From positions 59,974,001 through 60,038,000 of the forward strand of contig OX031057.1 in assembly GCA_943736015.1 (NCBI GenBank): 64,000 bases of DNA, given 5' to 3'. The notes beneath the pieces are model-generated. The model made no database searches and was not told the DNA's origin. It was given only the letters and a program-made list of their open reading frames with translations. Of the stretch, positions 52,058 through 62,834 are shown piece after piece (positions within the stretch are counted from its first letter, which is position 1; each line of letters starts with the position of its first letter). The position numbers and the translations under genes were made by a program. Origin of the DNA: Tridacna crocea (Eukaryota; Mollusca; Bivalvia; Cardiida; Cardiidae).

Positions 52058-52519
52058 GCTCATTTTGCTAGAAAATGTCTCATAATTGAATGATGTAAAT
52101 CCAAGATCAGAATGCATTTTACAATGCAGTCTGATTTTGATCTATATAGTCGACTAAAAGAGTATTGGTTGGCACATAGAAGCCTAGGGGTTTCATGGCA
52201 TCGACTTTATAGGATTGGCTCATTTCATGGCACAACATGCAAAATAAACCTCCATTTGGAGTGTCTGAACTGTATACATAATGAGCCAGTCAGACAGTTT
52301 TATTTGGTTTCTGGGAATTTTTCTCCGAGTCTTTATCCCATATGCTGCTTAGCGCAACTCACAGCCCATTTTTGCTGGTAGTGTATGTCAAGATCAGACT
52401 GCAAAGAATGTGAAATTTAATTCAGTAGACTTGTCTATACTGTTGTCTTAGTTTTTTTTTAATGGTAAAAAAGAAATTTGAAATTGCATGATAGTTGCAT
52501 TTGTTTAGCATTTTAAGGT
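52058..52519. other. Unique-looking stretch with two GATC-palindrome motifs
   Basis: AGATCAGAATGCATTTTAC...CAGTCTGATTTTGATC at 52100 and AAGATCAGACTGCAAAG at 52390. The 89-codon plus ORF between them (52112-52381) has no recognised motif. Confidence 0.4.
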
Positions 52520-52750
52520 TTAAATCTTTACCTGAAACAACAAAATTTTAGACTGGTCCAGCTTGAAAGCATTTGCAGACAACAAAACAAATGTGATTCT
52601 CATTCTGAAATTTGTTTTGGGAAGCAATAGAGAACATTGGGGGAAATGAAGAAAATGCTGTTGCCAGCATTTTCTCCTTTTCCTACAATGTTTTCTACAG
52701 GCTTCTTTCTTAGGTTCATTAAAAGTAGGGATTGTGTGGTAAAGAGTTAA
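52520..52750 (-). mobile_element. TTAA-MITE, full length, shares TTAA with next copy
   Basis: TTAA at 52520 and 52747; apex GCTGTTGCCAGC. Confidence 0.85.
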
Positions 52751-52970
52751 CAGTGTACCACACAATCCTGACTTTTAGGGATCTCAAGGATGAGGCTATT
52801 GAAAACATTGTGGGAAAAGGATAAAAATGCTTGTAACCAACACTTCCTTTTTTTTCCCACAATGCTTTTTATCCATACAGCAACTACACCTTAATTTTTT
52901 AGACACATTTACTTTGTCATCTGCTTTCAGTTTGGACCAGCCAGAAAATTTACCATTTGGTAAAGGCTAA
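52747..52970 (+). mobile_element. TTAA-MITE, second of an abutting pair
   Basis: Opens at the shared TTAA; CACACAATCCTGACTTTTAG; core diverged (AATGCTTGTAACCAACAC); ends GGTAAAGGCTAA. Confidence 0.8.
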
Positions 52971-53249
52971 AGGGAACCTCTTTTGACCCTTCCAGATTGA
53001 AAGAATTTTGTGAATGTTCAGCCTGTGGCCCAATTAAAGTTTTAGTGGGGTTTGAAAGTTGCAAGTTTTCTGTAAAAGGATAGATAGAATTTTGAAAAAA
53101 GGAAATGTCTTCAATGTCAGTGCTATAAAACAAATGTGAATACTCTGTAAAGCGTTTACGATGAACTGTCAGTTCCTGTCAAAATTTGAAAAGCCTAATA
53201 TACATTTTGTGCAGTTCTAAGAAAATCTTCAAACAGTTACAGTATCAAT

Positions 53250-53424
53250 GTCCATGACGTGGGGAAAGGAGAAAATGCTGGTAACCAGCATTTTCTCCTT
53301 TTCCCACAATATTTTCAACACTATGAAACTTAGAAATCATCAAATTAATAAGATTTAATTTGATGTTTGTAGATGCTTTGAATTTGGTCCAGTCCAAAAG
53401 ATTGTTGTTTGATAGAGATTTAAC
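53250..53424 (+). mobile_element. TTAA-MITE, left arm lost
   Basis: Perfect apex and right palindrome arm; right outer arm decayed to GTTTGATAGAGATTTAA. Confidence 0.65.
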
Positions 53425-53439
53425 ATGTTGTTTGCAAAG

Positions 53440-53570
53440 GCTCTTTACTCTTTACCAAATTGAAAGCATTTTCAGACGTCAAAATAAATTTGACTAAAGA
53501 ATTGAAATTTGTTTTAGGAAGGAAGAAAGCATTGTGGGAAAAGGAGAAAATGCTGGTTACCAGCATTTTT
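53440..53570 (-). mobile_element. TTAA-MITE, left half, cut by type A element
   Basis: TTTACCAAATTGAAAGC to GCTGGTTACCAGCATTTTT; resumes at 55151 with CTCCTTTTCCCACAATG. Confidence 0.8.
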
Positions 53571-55150
53571 AGCTCACCTGAGCACAACATGCTCAAGGGG
53601 AGCTTTTAGGATCATCCGGTGTCCGTCGTGCGTCGTCAACAATTCTTTAAACATCAACTCCTCCTAAACCACTAGGCGGATTTGGACCAAACTTGGCAGG
53701 AATGTTCCTTGGGAGGTCTTCTTTAAAAATTGTTCACAGAATTTGATTCCATCAAAAACTCTGGTTGCCATGGCAACCAAATGGAATTTTTTAGCAAATT
53801 CTTTAAAAATCTTCTCCTCTGAAACCGCTGGTCGGATTTTGAAATAATTTCACAGATATGTTCCTTGGGTGACCCTTTTCAAAAATTGTTCGTGAAATTT
53901 TGATTCGTCAAAAAATGTGGCTCTGGTGAATGGGGGCTTGTTGCACTATACAGAAATGAAGGAATTCTTTAAAAATCTTCTCCTCTGAAACCGCTGGTTG
54001 GATTTTGAAATAATTTCACAGATATGTTCCTTGGGTGACCCTTTTCAAAAAGTGTTCGTGAAATTTTGATCCGTCAAAAAATGTGGCTCTGGTGAATGGG
54101 GGCTTCTTGCACTATACAGAAATGAAGGAATTCTTAAAAAATCTTCTTCTCTGAAACCGCTGGTCAGATTTTGAAATAATTTCACAGAGTAGTTCCTTGG
54201 GTGACCCTTTTCAAAAATTGTTAGCGAAATTTTGATTGGTCAAGAAACATGGCTCTGGTGAACGGGGGCTTCTTGCACTATACAGAAATGAAGAAATTCT
54301 TAAAAATTCTTCTTCTCTGAAACAGCTAGTTAGATTTTGAAATAATTTCACAGACTTGTTCCTTGGGTTACCCTTTTCAAAAATTGTTCGCGAAATTTTG
54401 ATTGGTCAAGAAACATGGCTCTGGTGAATGGGGGCTACTTGCACTGTACAGAAATGAAGAAATTCTTGAAAATTCTTCTTCTCTGAAATGGCAGGACAGA
54501 TTTTGAAATAATTTCACAGAGATGTTCCTTGGGTAATCCTTTTCTAAAAGTGTTCGCGAAATTTTGATTGGCCAAGAAACATGGCTCTAGTGAATGGGGG
54601 CTACTTGCACTATATGGAAATGAAGAAATTCTTGAAAATTCTTCTTCTCTGGAACCCGTGGTCAGATTTTAAAATAATCTGACAGAGATGTTTCTTGGGT
54701 GACCCTTTCCAAAAGCTGTACATATAATTTTGATCCGTCAAGAAACATGGCTCTTGTGAATGGGGGCTACTTGCACTTTACGGACATTATGAAATTCTTC
54801 AAAATTCTCTTTCTCTGAAACCCCTGGTCAGATTTTGAAATAATTTCAGAGTGATGTTCCTTGGGTGACCCTTTTCAAAACTTGTTCGTAAATTTTGATC
54901 CATCAAGAAACATGGCTCTCGTGGATGGGGGCTACTTGCTCTTATACAGAAATGAAGAATTCTTAAAAATTCTTCTTTTTGAAACTGATGGTCAGATTTC
55001 GAAATGACTTTTACAGGTGACCTTTTGAAAATTGCTTGGCAAAATTATAAATTTGGTTCCAATGTTTCAATACCTCAAAAAAAAAAAGATAGACTATGGT
55101 CATCTCAAAAATTCAGGTGAGCGATCCAGGGCCATCTTGGCCCTCTTGTT
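53571..55150 (+). mobile_element. Type A Helentron-like element, complete, inside a MITE hairpin (A5)
   Basis: Same ends and the same order of nine variant units as A4 (47818-49417), including the diagnostic units with CTTGCACTTTACGGACATT and CTCGTGGATGGGGGC. It splits CAGCATTTT|CTCCTTTTCC of a TTAA-MITE with only T residues added, giving precise borders. Confidence 0.85.
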
Positions 55151-55227
55151 CTCCTTTTCCCACAATGTTTTCAAAAGGCTTCTTTTGAAGAGGTGTTAAA
55201 AGTTGGGATTGTGTGGTAAAGGGTTAA
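55151..55227 (-). mobile_element. TTAA-MITE, right half after type A insertion
   Basis: CTCCTTTTCCCACAATGTTT to GTGGTAAAGGGTTAA (TTAA at 55224). Confidence 0.8.
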
Positions 55228-55239
55228 TTTGACATATCT

Positions 55240-55405
55240 AAACTTTTATCATATGGGAACAACAAATTAAATGTAGCTCATTTGATTGGATTTGTTTGTG
55301 AAAGGTCAGAAAACATTGTGAGAAAAGGAGAAAATGCTGTTTACTAGCATTTTCTCTTTTTGCCGGTGTTTACAAATCTCCCTTAGTAGTTAAAATTTGA
55401 GATTA
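55240..55405 (-). mobile_element. TTAA-MITE, decayed
   Basis: GAAAATGCTGTTTACTAGCA with arms ACATTGTGAGAAAAGG; right end lost. Confidence 0.55.
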
Positions 55406-55641
55406 ACTCATTACCAAACAACAAAAATTTAGGTTTGTCCATATTGAAAGCATTTGCACAGGACAAATTAAATAAAAGTGATTGAAAATTTAAAATTTGT
55501 TTTGTGAAGGGTAGAAAACAGGTTATAATGGAAATTGGAGAGAATGCTGGTTACCAGCATTCTCCTCCTTTTCCCACAATGTTTTCTAATAGCTTCTTTT
55601 TCAGGGTCATCAAAAGTAGGGATTATCTGGTAATTGGTTAA
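55404..55641 (-). mobile_element. TTAA-MITE, arms changed together near apex
   Basis: TTAA at 55404 and 55638. AGAATGCTGGTTACCAGCAT and TCTCC show AGAATGCT mirrored by AGCATTCT. Distal left arm is disrupted (ACAGGTTATAATGG). Confidence 0.75.
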
Positions 55642-55652
55642 TTGGAAAAGAA

Positions 55653-55868
55653 TTAAAAACTGGCAAAGGACTTGAGAAACCAAAAAAGTGCATGTATGGG
55701 AAATCTTGCTGAAAGTGGGTTGAAACACCACTCATACAAAACTTCTTCAGGTTTGTAGCGTTTTGGCGGCAGTGTTTGGAGAACAGGGACATTGAGCTCA
55801 CGGTAAGAATGATGGTGGTTTGACTGATTAATATTGATAGGCAGTCTCCTAAATGATTTGCTTGTCAA
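55653..55868 (-). other. Weak candidate coding exon, minus strand
   Basis: The 71-codon frame contains YRELNVPVLQTLPPKRYKPE then EVLYEWCFNPLSARFPIHAL, more protein-like than other orphan ORFs, in DNA with no repeat match in this window. The splice context is ambiguous: on the plus strand CTTCTTCAG/G and ACG|GTAAGAAT also frame the segment. Family not recognised. Confidence 0.2.
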
Positions 55869-56011
55869 ATTATACGCAAAGAATTGCAGAATTGTCTGAC
55901 CTAGCCCAGAGCATCTCCTGTTTCAGCCAATAATTCTTCTTTCTATTGGTCTCTGATACTGGTTATTTTAATGCTTTGCCTAAAAGACTTTTTTTTTATT
56001 CCATGTATTCT

Positions 56012-56105
56012 TGAAGAGGAGGCCTTTTGAAAACACTGCTGGAAAAGGAGAAAATACTGTTAACCAGTATGTTCTTACTTCTCCATGATGTTTTCTACCC
56101 TGTAA
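56012..56105 (+). mobile_element. TTAA-MITE, left arm and hairpin
   Basis: GGCCTTTTGAAAACACTGCT and AAAATACTGTTAACCAGTAT (the ACT/AGT change is present on both sides). Confidence 0.6.
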
Positions 56106-56107
56106 AA

Positions 56108-56200
56108 GACTAACTCTTTACCACACAACAAAATTTTACAACGGTCCAAATTGATAGCATTTGCTGACGACAAAATGAACGCAACTCTAAAAATTGATGT
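56108..56200 (-). mobile_element. TTAA-MITE outer-arm fragment
   Basis: CTAACTCTTTACCACACAAC, GGTCCAAATTGATAGCATTT; no hairpin. Abuts the previous copy. Confidence 0.6.
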
Positions 56201-56700
56201 TTCAAACTTGAATCTCTATGATGTGTAGTTGGGCATATGACTTTTAAAATTTACATATCTGGAGGTGTTCCAGATATTAAGGAAGTGGACCTGTAATAGA
56301 AAACAGCTACTTCCACTACAATATTATCCTACAAAATTTACTAAGATTTAGTTGAGTATTATTGTACTACTTTCACAGAGCTACTTTTTCCTTTTTGTCC
56401 TTTTCATTTATAAATCTGAAACCACAATATTCTTACTACAGAGGGATTTGATAATTACCTCCCTTTTCTGGAAACTAAAAAAAGTATCAACAAATAATTT
56501 ATAGACATACATCAAAGGAACTTCTGGTAGCTTAAAAATGTGCAAAAGTGTTATATCTGTATAAATCTGTCTATGTCAACTGTCAAGAAATTTTATGCCA
56601 TGCTGCACTAGAAGTATTACGGGTCCACTACCTTAAGCCATTTCACTGACAAGCCCCTTGGGGCATATATGCGCTGTTTTGTTCTCTCAAGCTCTTGTTG
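56201..56700 (+). mobile_element. Type C Helentron-like element, 3' part (C2)
   Basis: GAATCTCTATGATGTGTAGT matches the first unit of C1 (57330). 3' end ACTGACAAGCCCCTTGGGGC, ATATATGCGCTG and AAGCTCTTGTTG at 56640-56700. 5' terminus missing. Confidence 0.55.
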
Positions 56701-56714
56701 TCATTTGTTTACCC

Positions 56715-56920
56715 GTAACCCATTACCACACAATCCCTACTTTTGATGCCCCTGAGAAAGAAGCCTTTAAGAAACATTGTGGGAAAAGGAGAAAATGTTC
56801 CCAAAATGTCTTCTACCCTTCACAAAACATATTTCAAATTTTCAGTCACTTTTATTTTGTCGTCTGCAAATGCTTTCGATTCGGACAAACCTAAAATTTT
56901 GTCGTTTGGTAATGAGTTAA
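56715..56920 (+). mobile_element. TTAA-MITE, hairpin arm deleted, shares TTAA
   Basis: GGAGAAAATGTTCCCAAAAT shows apex and right arm lost; right arm TCGTCTGCAAATGC intact; TTAA at 56917. Confidence 0.8.
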
Positions 56921-57137
56921 CTAAATGACAATTTTTTGGATTTATCAAAAATGAAAACATTATACAGATGAAAAATTTAATATGGCACCAAATACAGATT
57001 TCTCTTTTAAAAGGTAGAAAACTTTTTGGCCAAATCTGGTTACCACCATTTTCTTCTTTTCCATCAATGTTTTTAAAAAAACTTTTTTTTCTCTGGGTTG
57101 TCAAATTTACTAAGGGCAGTTTGGTAAAAGGACCCTA
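56917..57137 (-). mobile_element. TTAA-MITE, decayed, second of an abutting pair
   Basis: TTAACTAAATGACAATTTTT, AATCTGGTTACCACCATTTTC and GGGCAGTTTGGTAAAAGG. Confidence 0.65.
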
Positions 57138-57163
57138 AAGCTGTAACAATCACTCCTTTTGTT

Positions 57164-58470
57164 ATTATACGCCCGAAGGGTCGTATTATGTTATACCCCC
57201 GGTCGTCCGTCCGTCCGTCTAGCCGTCCGTCCGTCTGTCTGTCCGTCCGTCCGTCCGTTAGCAATTTCTTGTGTGTGCAACTCCTCCTACAGTTTTCATC
57301 GGAATTCTTTGAAACTTGCCACAGTGAATCTCCATGATGTCTAGTTGTGCACCTGGGTCTTAGAATTTTGATCGCTGTTTGCGTTCCAAAATTATCTGCC
57401 CTTGATTTCTGAAATAACCAACTTTTCACTTTGAATTTTTGTTTAGGCCATAACTTCCATACCATACAAGGTATCAAATTGAAACTACATACACTGATAG
57501 TACACATTATGGAGAAGTGCAGTACACATGAAACATAACTCTGCCACTTCTATTTTTTTAGTTACTGCCCTTTGTTAATTTTCAGATTGAATTTTTGTCC
57601 AGGCCATAACTTCCAAACAATAAAAGCTAAAAACTTGCAACTTCATACACTGATAGAACACATTATGGAGAAGTGCAGTGCACATTAACCATAACTCTGC
57701 CACCGTTATTTTTTGAGTTACAGCCCTTTGTTAATTTTCAGTTTTAATTTTTGTCCAGGCCATAACTTCTAAAGTATAAAAGCTATTAACTTGGAACTTC
57801 ATACACTGATAGAACACATTGTGGAGAAGTGCAGTACACATGAAACATAACTCTGCCACTTCTATTTTTTGAGTTATTGCCCTTTGTTAATTTTCAGTTT
57901 GAAATTTTGTCCAGGCCATAACTTCCAAACTATAAAAGCTAATAACTTGCAACTTCATACACTGATAGAACCCATTATGGAGAAGTGCAGTGCACATGAA
58001 CCATAACTCTGCAACCTTTTTTTTTTAGTTATTGCCCTTTCTTAATTTTCAGTTTGAATTTTTGTCCAGACCATAACTCCCAAACTTTAAAACCTATCAT
58101 CTTGAAACTTCAAAGACTAATAGAACACATTATGAAGAAGTGCACTGCACAAGAACCATAACTCTGCCATCCTTCCTTTTTAGTTATTGCTCTTTGTTAG
58201 GTTTCTCTTTGATTTTTCGTCTGGGCCATAATTTCTAAAATATAAAAGCTATGATCTTGAACCTTTCAAGACTGATAGAACACCTTGTGGAGATCAGCAA
58301 TTCACAAAATTTGTAACTGCCACCCTTCTTTTTTTAGCTATTGCCCTTTAATATTTTTCACATATCATGGAGATTAACTACTCTTCATTATTGGCCCTTC
58401 CGTCATTTCAACTCATTTCACTGACAAGCCCCTTCGGGCGTATATGCGCCGCTTTGCGAAGCTCTTGTTT
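57164..58470 (+). mobile_element. Type C Helentron-like element, complete (C1)
   Basis: 5' TTATACGCCCGAAGGGTCG, then a (GTCC)n microsatellite at 57203-57262 and six units of about 156 bp (TTGTCCAGGCCATAACTTCC, GAGAAGTGCAGTGCACA, TTGAGTTATTGCCCTTTG). 3' end CCCCTTCGGGCGTATATGC, hairpin GCTTTGCGAAGC, TCTTGTTT. The inverted pair TATACGCCCGAAGG / CCTTCGGGCGTATA is perfect. The 144-codon minus ORF crosses its 5' end and is not a gene. Confidence 0.85.
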
Positions 58471-58955
58471 TAAAATCTCCTTTTCTTCTATTAATCATGG
58501 TAGGAGGTCAAATGGCAAAAGTGTGCATGAAATTTAATCAATATTCTCTTGACCAAGTAAATTCAATTTTTGCTTCCTTAGTTTATAGGATCAAGGCTTT
58601 GAGATTGAATTATTTATTTAGACCAGAGACTGATGTATTGATCAATCAAAAACCTCGCCTAATCTGTAGAAGAAATTCATTTTCAGTTTTAATTCACGGG
58701 TTTATATACTATTTGAAACAAAATTTAATCAAATTAATAGCAAAAGCGTTTCTTTTATTTTTGTAGAATAGAAAATATGCAATGAACTGGAGAGAGAAAA
58801 CAACTTTTTTATCTCAAAAAAAGATTTTTATTTGTAGCCTAGATCCAGATAAGGCTGAACCTTTTGTACAGATTGATCGAATTCCCCCTTTTTCATCATT
58901 TGACTTTGGTAAAGGTTGTTAGAACTCTGCATTGTTTGATAAATGGGATACATTT
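58471..58955. other. Unassigned sequence
   Basis: An 89-codon plus ORF (58497-58766, MVGGQMAKVCMKFNQYSLDQ) lies here; I do not recognise it and see no splice or promoter support. Confidence 0.3.
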
Positions 58956-60106
58956 TTAGCTCACCTTAGCACGAAGTGCCCAGAGGGAGCTATTGTGATA
59001 GTGCTGTGTCCGGCGTCCGTCGTCAACTTTTACCTTGTGTATGCTCTAGAGGCCACTTTCTTTGTTTCATACTCATGAAACTTGGACAGAATGTTTGCCT
59101 TGATGAAATCTTGGACAAGTTTGATATTGGGTCATGTTGGGTCAAAAACAAGGTCACTAGGTCAAATCTTAGAAAAGCCTTGTGTACACTCTCGAGGCCA
59201 CATTTTCAGTCCGATACTCATGAAAATTGGTCAGAATGTTTGCCTTGATGATATCTCAGACGATTTAGAAAATGGGTTATTTCAGATCAAAAACTACGTC
59301 ACTAGGTCAAATCTTAGAAAAACCTTGTGTACGCTCTAGAGGCCACATTTTCATTCCAATACTCATGAAAGTTGGTCAGAATGTTTGCGTTGATGATAGC
59401 TCGGACGAGTTCGAAAATGGGTCATGTTGGATCAAAAACTAGGTCACCAGGTCAAATCTTAGAAAAACCTTGTGTACGCTCCAGAGGCCACATTTTCAGT
59501 CCAATGCTCATGAAAGTTGGTCAGAATGTTTGCGTTGATGATATCTCAGATGAGTTCTAAAATGGGTCATGTCGGGTCTAAAACTAGGTCACCAGGTTAA
59601 ATCTTGGCAACTTTCTATACGCTCTGGAAGACACATTTTCCGTCCAACATTCTTGCAAACTAATATCTCGGATGAGTTTGAAAATAGGTCATGTGGGGTC
59701 AAAAACTAGGTCAATATGCCAAATATTGAAAAAATCCTTGTGTATGCTCTGGAGGACACATTTTCAGTCTTATACTCCTGACACTTGTTCATAATATTTG
59801 TCTTGGTGATACCTTGATTGAGATTGAAAATGGGTCATGTAGAGTCAAAAACTAGGTCACTGGGTCAAATATTAGAAAAACCTTGTGTACACTCTAGAGG
59901 CCACATTTTCTGCCTGATACTCTTCAAACTTGGTCAGAATCTTTGTTTTGGTGATGTCTCAAAAGAGTTTGATAATGGGTAATTTTTGGGTCCAAAACTA
60001 GGTCACTTGGTCAAATCTTAGAAAAACCTTTTGTAAGCTGTAGAGGTCACATTTTCAGTCCAATACTTATGAAACTTGGTCAGAATGTTTGTCTGATTGA
60101 TATCTC
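58956..60106 (+). mobile_element. Type A Helentron-like element, 3'-truncated (A6)
   Basis: 5' CATTTTTAGCTCACCTTAGCA, GTCCGGCGTCCGTCGTC, then about eight 140-bp units closely similar to A1, including the variant unit with CTGCCTGATACTCTTCAAAC. Stops after TGTCTGATTGATATCTCACA; the 3' hairpin is absent. Confidence 0.75.
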
Positions 60107-60175
60107 ACATTGACTTTATAACAAGGATCTGATATCACTACCTGTGACGTCACACTGAAGAAGTAGTGAGGGGCG

Positions 60176-60280
60176 TAGCTGCACCCAATGAAAATGCTTA
60201 TCGTATGATTGTCGAAATCAAGCTCAATCCGCCAAGGGTAGAGTAGCATAGTGGATCGTAACCCTTGGCTTGCGAAGATG
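60176..60280 (-). mobile_element. MULE-like MITE, one end
   Basis: CACCCAATGAAAATGCTTAT to GTAACCCTTGGCTTGCGAAG, ATG: matches the right terminal 105 bp of 28068-28614. Confidence 0.6.
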
Positions 60281-60797
60281 TAGTTTGCTCAGTACCTGAT
60301 ATATTTAATTAGGGATGCATGCTTACAGTGGTCCTCGTCATTTGAAAAGTTAATTGAACAAGGGATACATGTTCTCCATGGTATTCAGCATGTTGAAAAT
60401 TAAATATTCAACAAGGAATTCTCAAAGGTGTTCTGCATGTTAACAGGTAAATTATTCTCTAGATACATGTTCTTTATAGTACTGTACAAGTTGACAGTTA
60501 AATATCCTGGGATCCGAGTTCTCCAAAGTGCTTAGCATGTATACAGCCAAATTCAGTGAGGGCTACAGTCATGTTCTTTGTAGTCCTGAATATGGAAATA
60601 GGTTAATGATTCTTCGGATACATATCTTTTGTGGTGCTCAGTGTATTTTGTGTCTCATTCTGTTTTTGTACATTTTTAGCTCGCTGAATATCAGGTAAAT
60701 TGTCAGGTTTAAGTTTGGATGCATAACAGTTATCACGAGACTTAACTTGTGCCTGTGTAACAGTCTAGTGTTTGCAGGTGAAGGTAATTCCTATAGT
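60281..60797. other. Unassigned sequence with loose short repeats
   Basis: Several loosely repeated phrases (GATACATGTTCT, AAATATTCAACAAGG, GTGCTCAGCATGT-like) about 60-70 bp apart suggest an old tandem array; no gene. Confidence 0.35.
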
Positions 60798-61010
60798 TTA
60801 ACCCATTACCAATTTACCACACAATCCCTACTTTTGACGACCCTGAGAAAGATGCCTTTAGAAAACATTGTGGGAAAAGGAGAAAATGCTGGTAATGTTT
60901 TCTACCCTTCACAAAACAAATTTCAAACTCTCAGCCACTTTTGTTTTGTTGTCTGCAAGTGCTTTCGTTTTGGACACACAAAAAATTTTGTGGCTCGGTA
61001 AAGAGTTTAA
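60798..61010 (+). mobile_element. TTAA-MITE, hairpin arm deleted, shares TTAA
   Basis: AAAATGCTGGTAATGTTTTC: right arm lost at the microhomology AATG. The left tip ATTACC is partly duplicated. TTAA at 60798 and 61007. Confidence 0.85.
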
Positions 61011-61235
61011 CTCATTACCACACGAGAAAATTTTGGACTGGTCCAAATTGAAAGCATTTGCAGACGACAAAATAAAGGTGACTGAAAAATTGAAATTTGT
61101 ACTGGGAAGGGTAGAAAACACTGGGGGAAAAGGAGAAAATGCTGGTTACCAGCATTTTCTCCTTTTCCCACAGTGTTTTCAAAAGGCTTCTTTCTCAGGG
61201 GCATCAAAAGTAGGGATTGAGTGGTAATGGGTTAA
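61007..61235 (-). mobile_element. TTAA-MITE, full length, second of an abutting pair
   Basis: 229 bp, TTAA at 61007 and 61232. AACACTGGGGG left, CCCACAGTGTT right. Confidence 0.85.
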
Positions 61236-61799
61236 TGTGCATATTAGGTAATTGGTAGACACACAATACAAACAGGTTTTTGTGCCATCTATGCAAAATA
61301 TCCACAGGGACTGGTGATTTCCATTAAAGCTTATGTTTATTGTGATTCAGTCATGATTCTTTGATGCCACTTCAGACAAGTCATTTATGTATCAAATCCT
61401 ACAGGAATAGTTGCTTAATAGTAAACTTTGAGTTGTCCAAACAAGTAAAGGTGAGTGTTCAGACATTATAAAATCCAGATAGGATTGTGCAGGAATCGTG
61501 TGCTGATTTTGAATCTATACCGTACAATAATGTGTGATTGGTCAGCTGAAGATGACAAATTCAGGGCACATTCTAAGAACAGAAAATGACATTTCAGTTA
61601 AGTAGCAGACTTGAGTATAGGATATTGCTATTCTAATTACTGTTGTATTCATAATTCAGACTTGTATGATAATTTTTTATGACCACAGAGACCTTTTAGG
61701 GCATTAATTATCGACTTTTGATGCTATGAAGGATTGAAATGTACTTTTCTAGGATTTTTTGTACAGTTACTGGTCTTTACTGCATTGTACTAGCAAACT
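61236..61799. other. Unassigned sequence
   Basis: No gene; faint trace of the GATC-palindrome motif near 61480 (GATAGGATTGTGCAGG). Confidence 0.35.
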
Positions 61800-62006
61800 T
61801 GTAACACCATGAAAATGAAGACTTATGAAAACATTGTGGGAAAAGGGGAACATGCTGGTAAACAGCATGTTCTCCTTTTTCCAAAATGTTTTCTTCCCTA
61901 TAAATGATGATTTCCACAGTTTTAGCCAAATTTGATTTCACAACTGCATTAAATTTTGCTATGGGTTTGGACAGGCCTAGATTTTTGCCATGTGGTAAAG
62001 GGTTAA
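61800..62006 (+). mobile_element. TTAA-MITE, arms changed together
   Basis: GGAACATGCTGGTAAACAGC, ATGTTCTCC: the change to ACATGCT is mirrored by AGCATGT. Right end GTGGTAAAGGGTTAA (62003); left tip short. Confidence 0.75.
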
Positions 62007-62241
62007 GCTTTGCTGAGTATTGGCAACTGTTGATGAACTGCCTACAAAATTTGTAAATCATGTTTGAATATGATTATGTGAAACTAACTTTTCCTCAAAA
62101 TAAATTTAGAACAATTCCGATTGAAAATTGTGATTCCTGAACACTTCTTTATAAGTGAAGTCTTGTTGAACAATTGATAAATTGGACTACAGTATTTCCA
62201 GCAAAGAAACGTAAAGCAAATATAGACATTACTTTGAATTG

Positions 62242-62365
62242 CCCTAAAGAAGAAGTCACTTGAAAACATCATGGACAACGGAGATCATCATGTACTCCAT
62301 TTCCTGTAATTTTTTCGGAAGCCTTGTTAGCAAGGGTCATCAAAACATCGGATTGTTTGGAAAGT
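62242..62365 (-). mobile_element. TTAA-MITE, remnant
   Basis: AAGGGTCATCAAAACATCGG, ATTGTTTGGAAAG and a weak hairpin (GGAGATCATCATGTACTCC). Confidence 0.35.
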
Positions 62366-62565
62366 CCACAGATAAATTGGCTTGACACTTTGGGTTAATT
62401 TGTGTTATGTCATTTAAAGTTGTTGACTTCAAATTTGGTCAGATAGTGAAGAAAAGAGCTTTTTGGTAAATATACTGCAGAAAGTCACCTGAATTTTTCC
62501 TTTTGGGTTATTATGCTTTTATCTCAGTGGCATTATGGATAAAGTACTGGTTTTGCAATGTGGAT

Positions 62566-62740
62566 TTAACTTTTTACCATACAATCGGACTTTTAACGAC
62601 CCTGAGAAAGACAGCCTTTGAAAAAATTGTGAGAAAGGGAGAAAATGCTGGTAAACCAGCATTTTCTCCTTTTCCCACAATGTTTTCTACCCTTTCCAAA
62701 TCAAATTTCATTTTTTGATTCACATTTATTTCATTTTCTG
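62566..62740 (+). mobile_element. TTAA-MITE, right end truncated
   Basis: TTAA at 62566; apex GCTGGTAAACCAGC; right arm stops after ATTTATTTCATTTTCTGG. Confidence 0.75.
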
Positions 62741-62834
62741 GGTTCTAAATCTTTACCTGGTTACACTGATGTTTTGTAGGCCTGTCACAGTGCAAGGTAT
62801 GTCAGTGCTTACAGGGTCTGTCTTATTTAGTGTT

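Noticed and set aside
57073..57507. 144-codon minus ORF
   Set aside because: Runs across a MITE end and the (GTCC)n and inverted end of the type C element; low-complexity translation, no motif.
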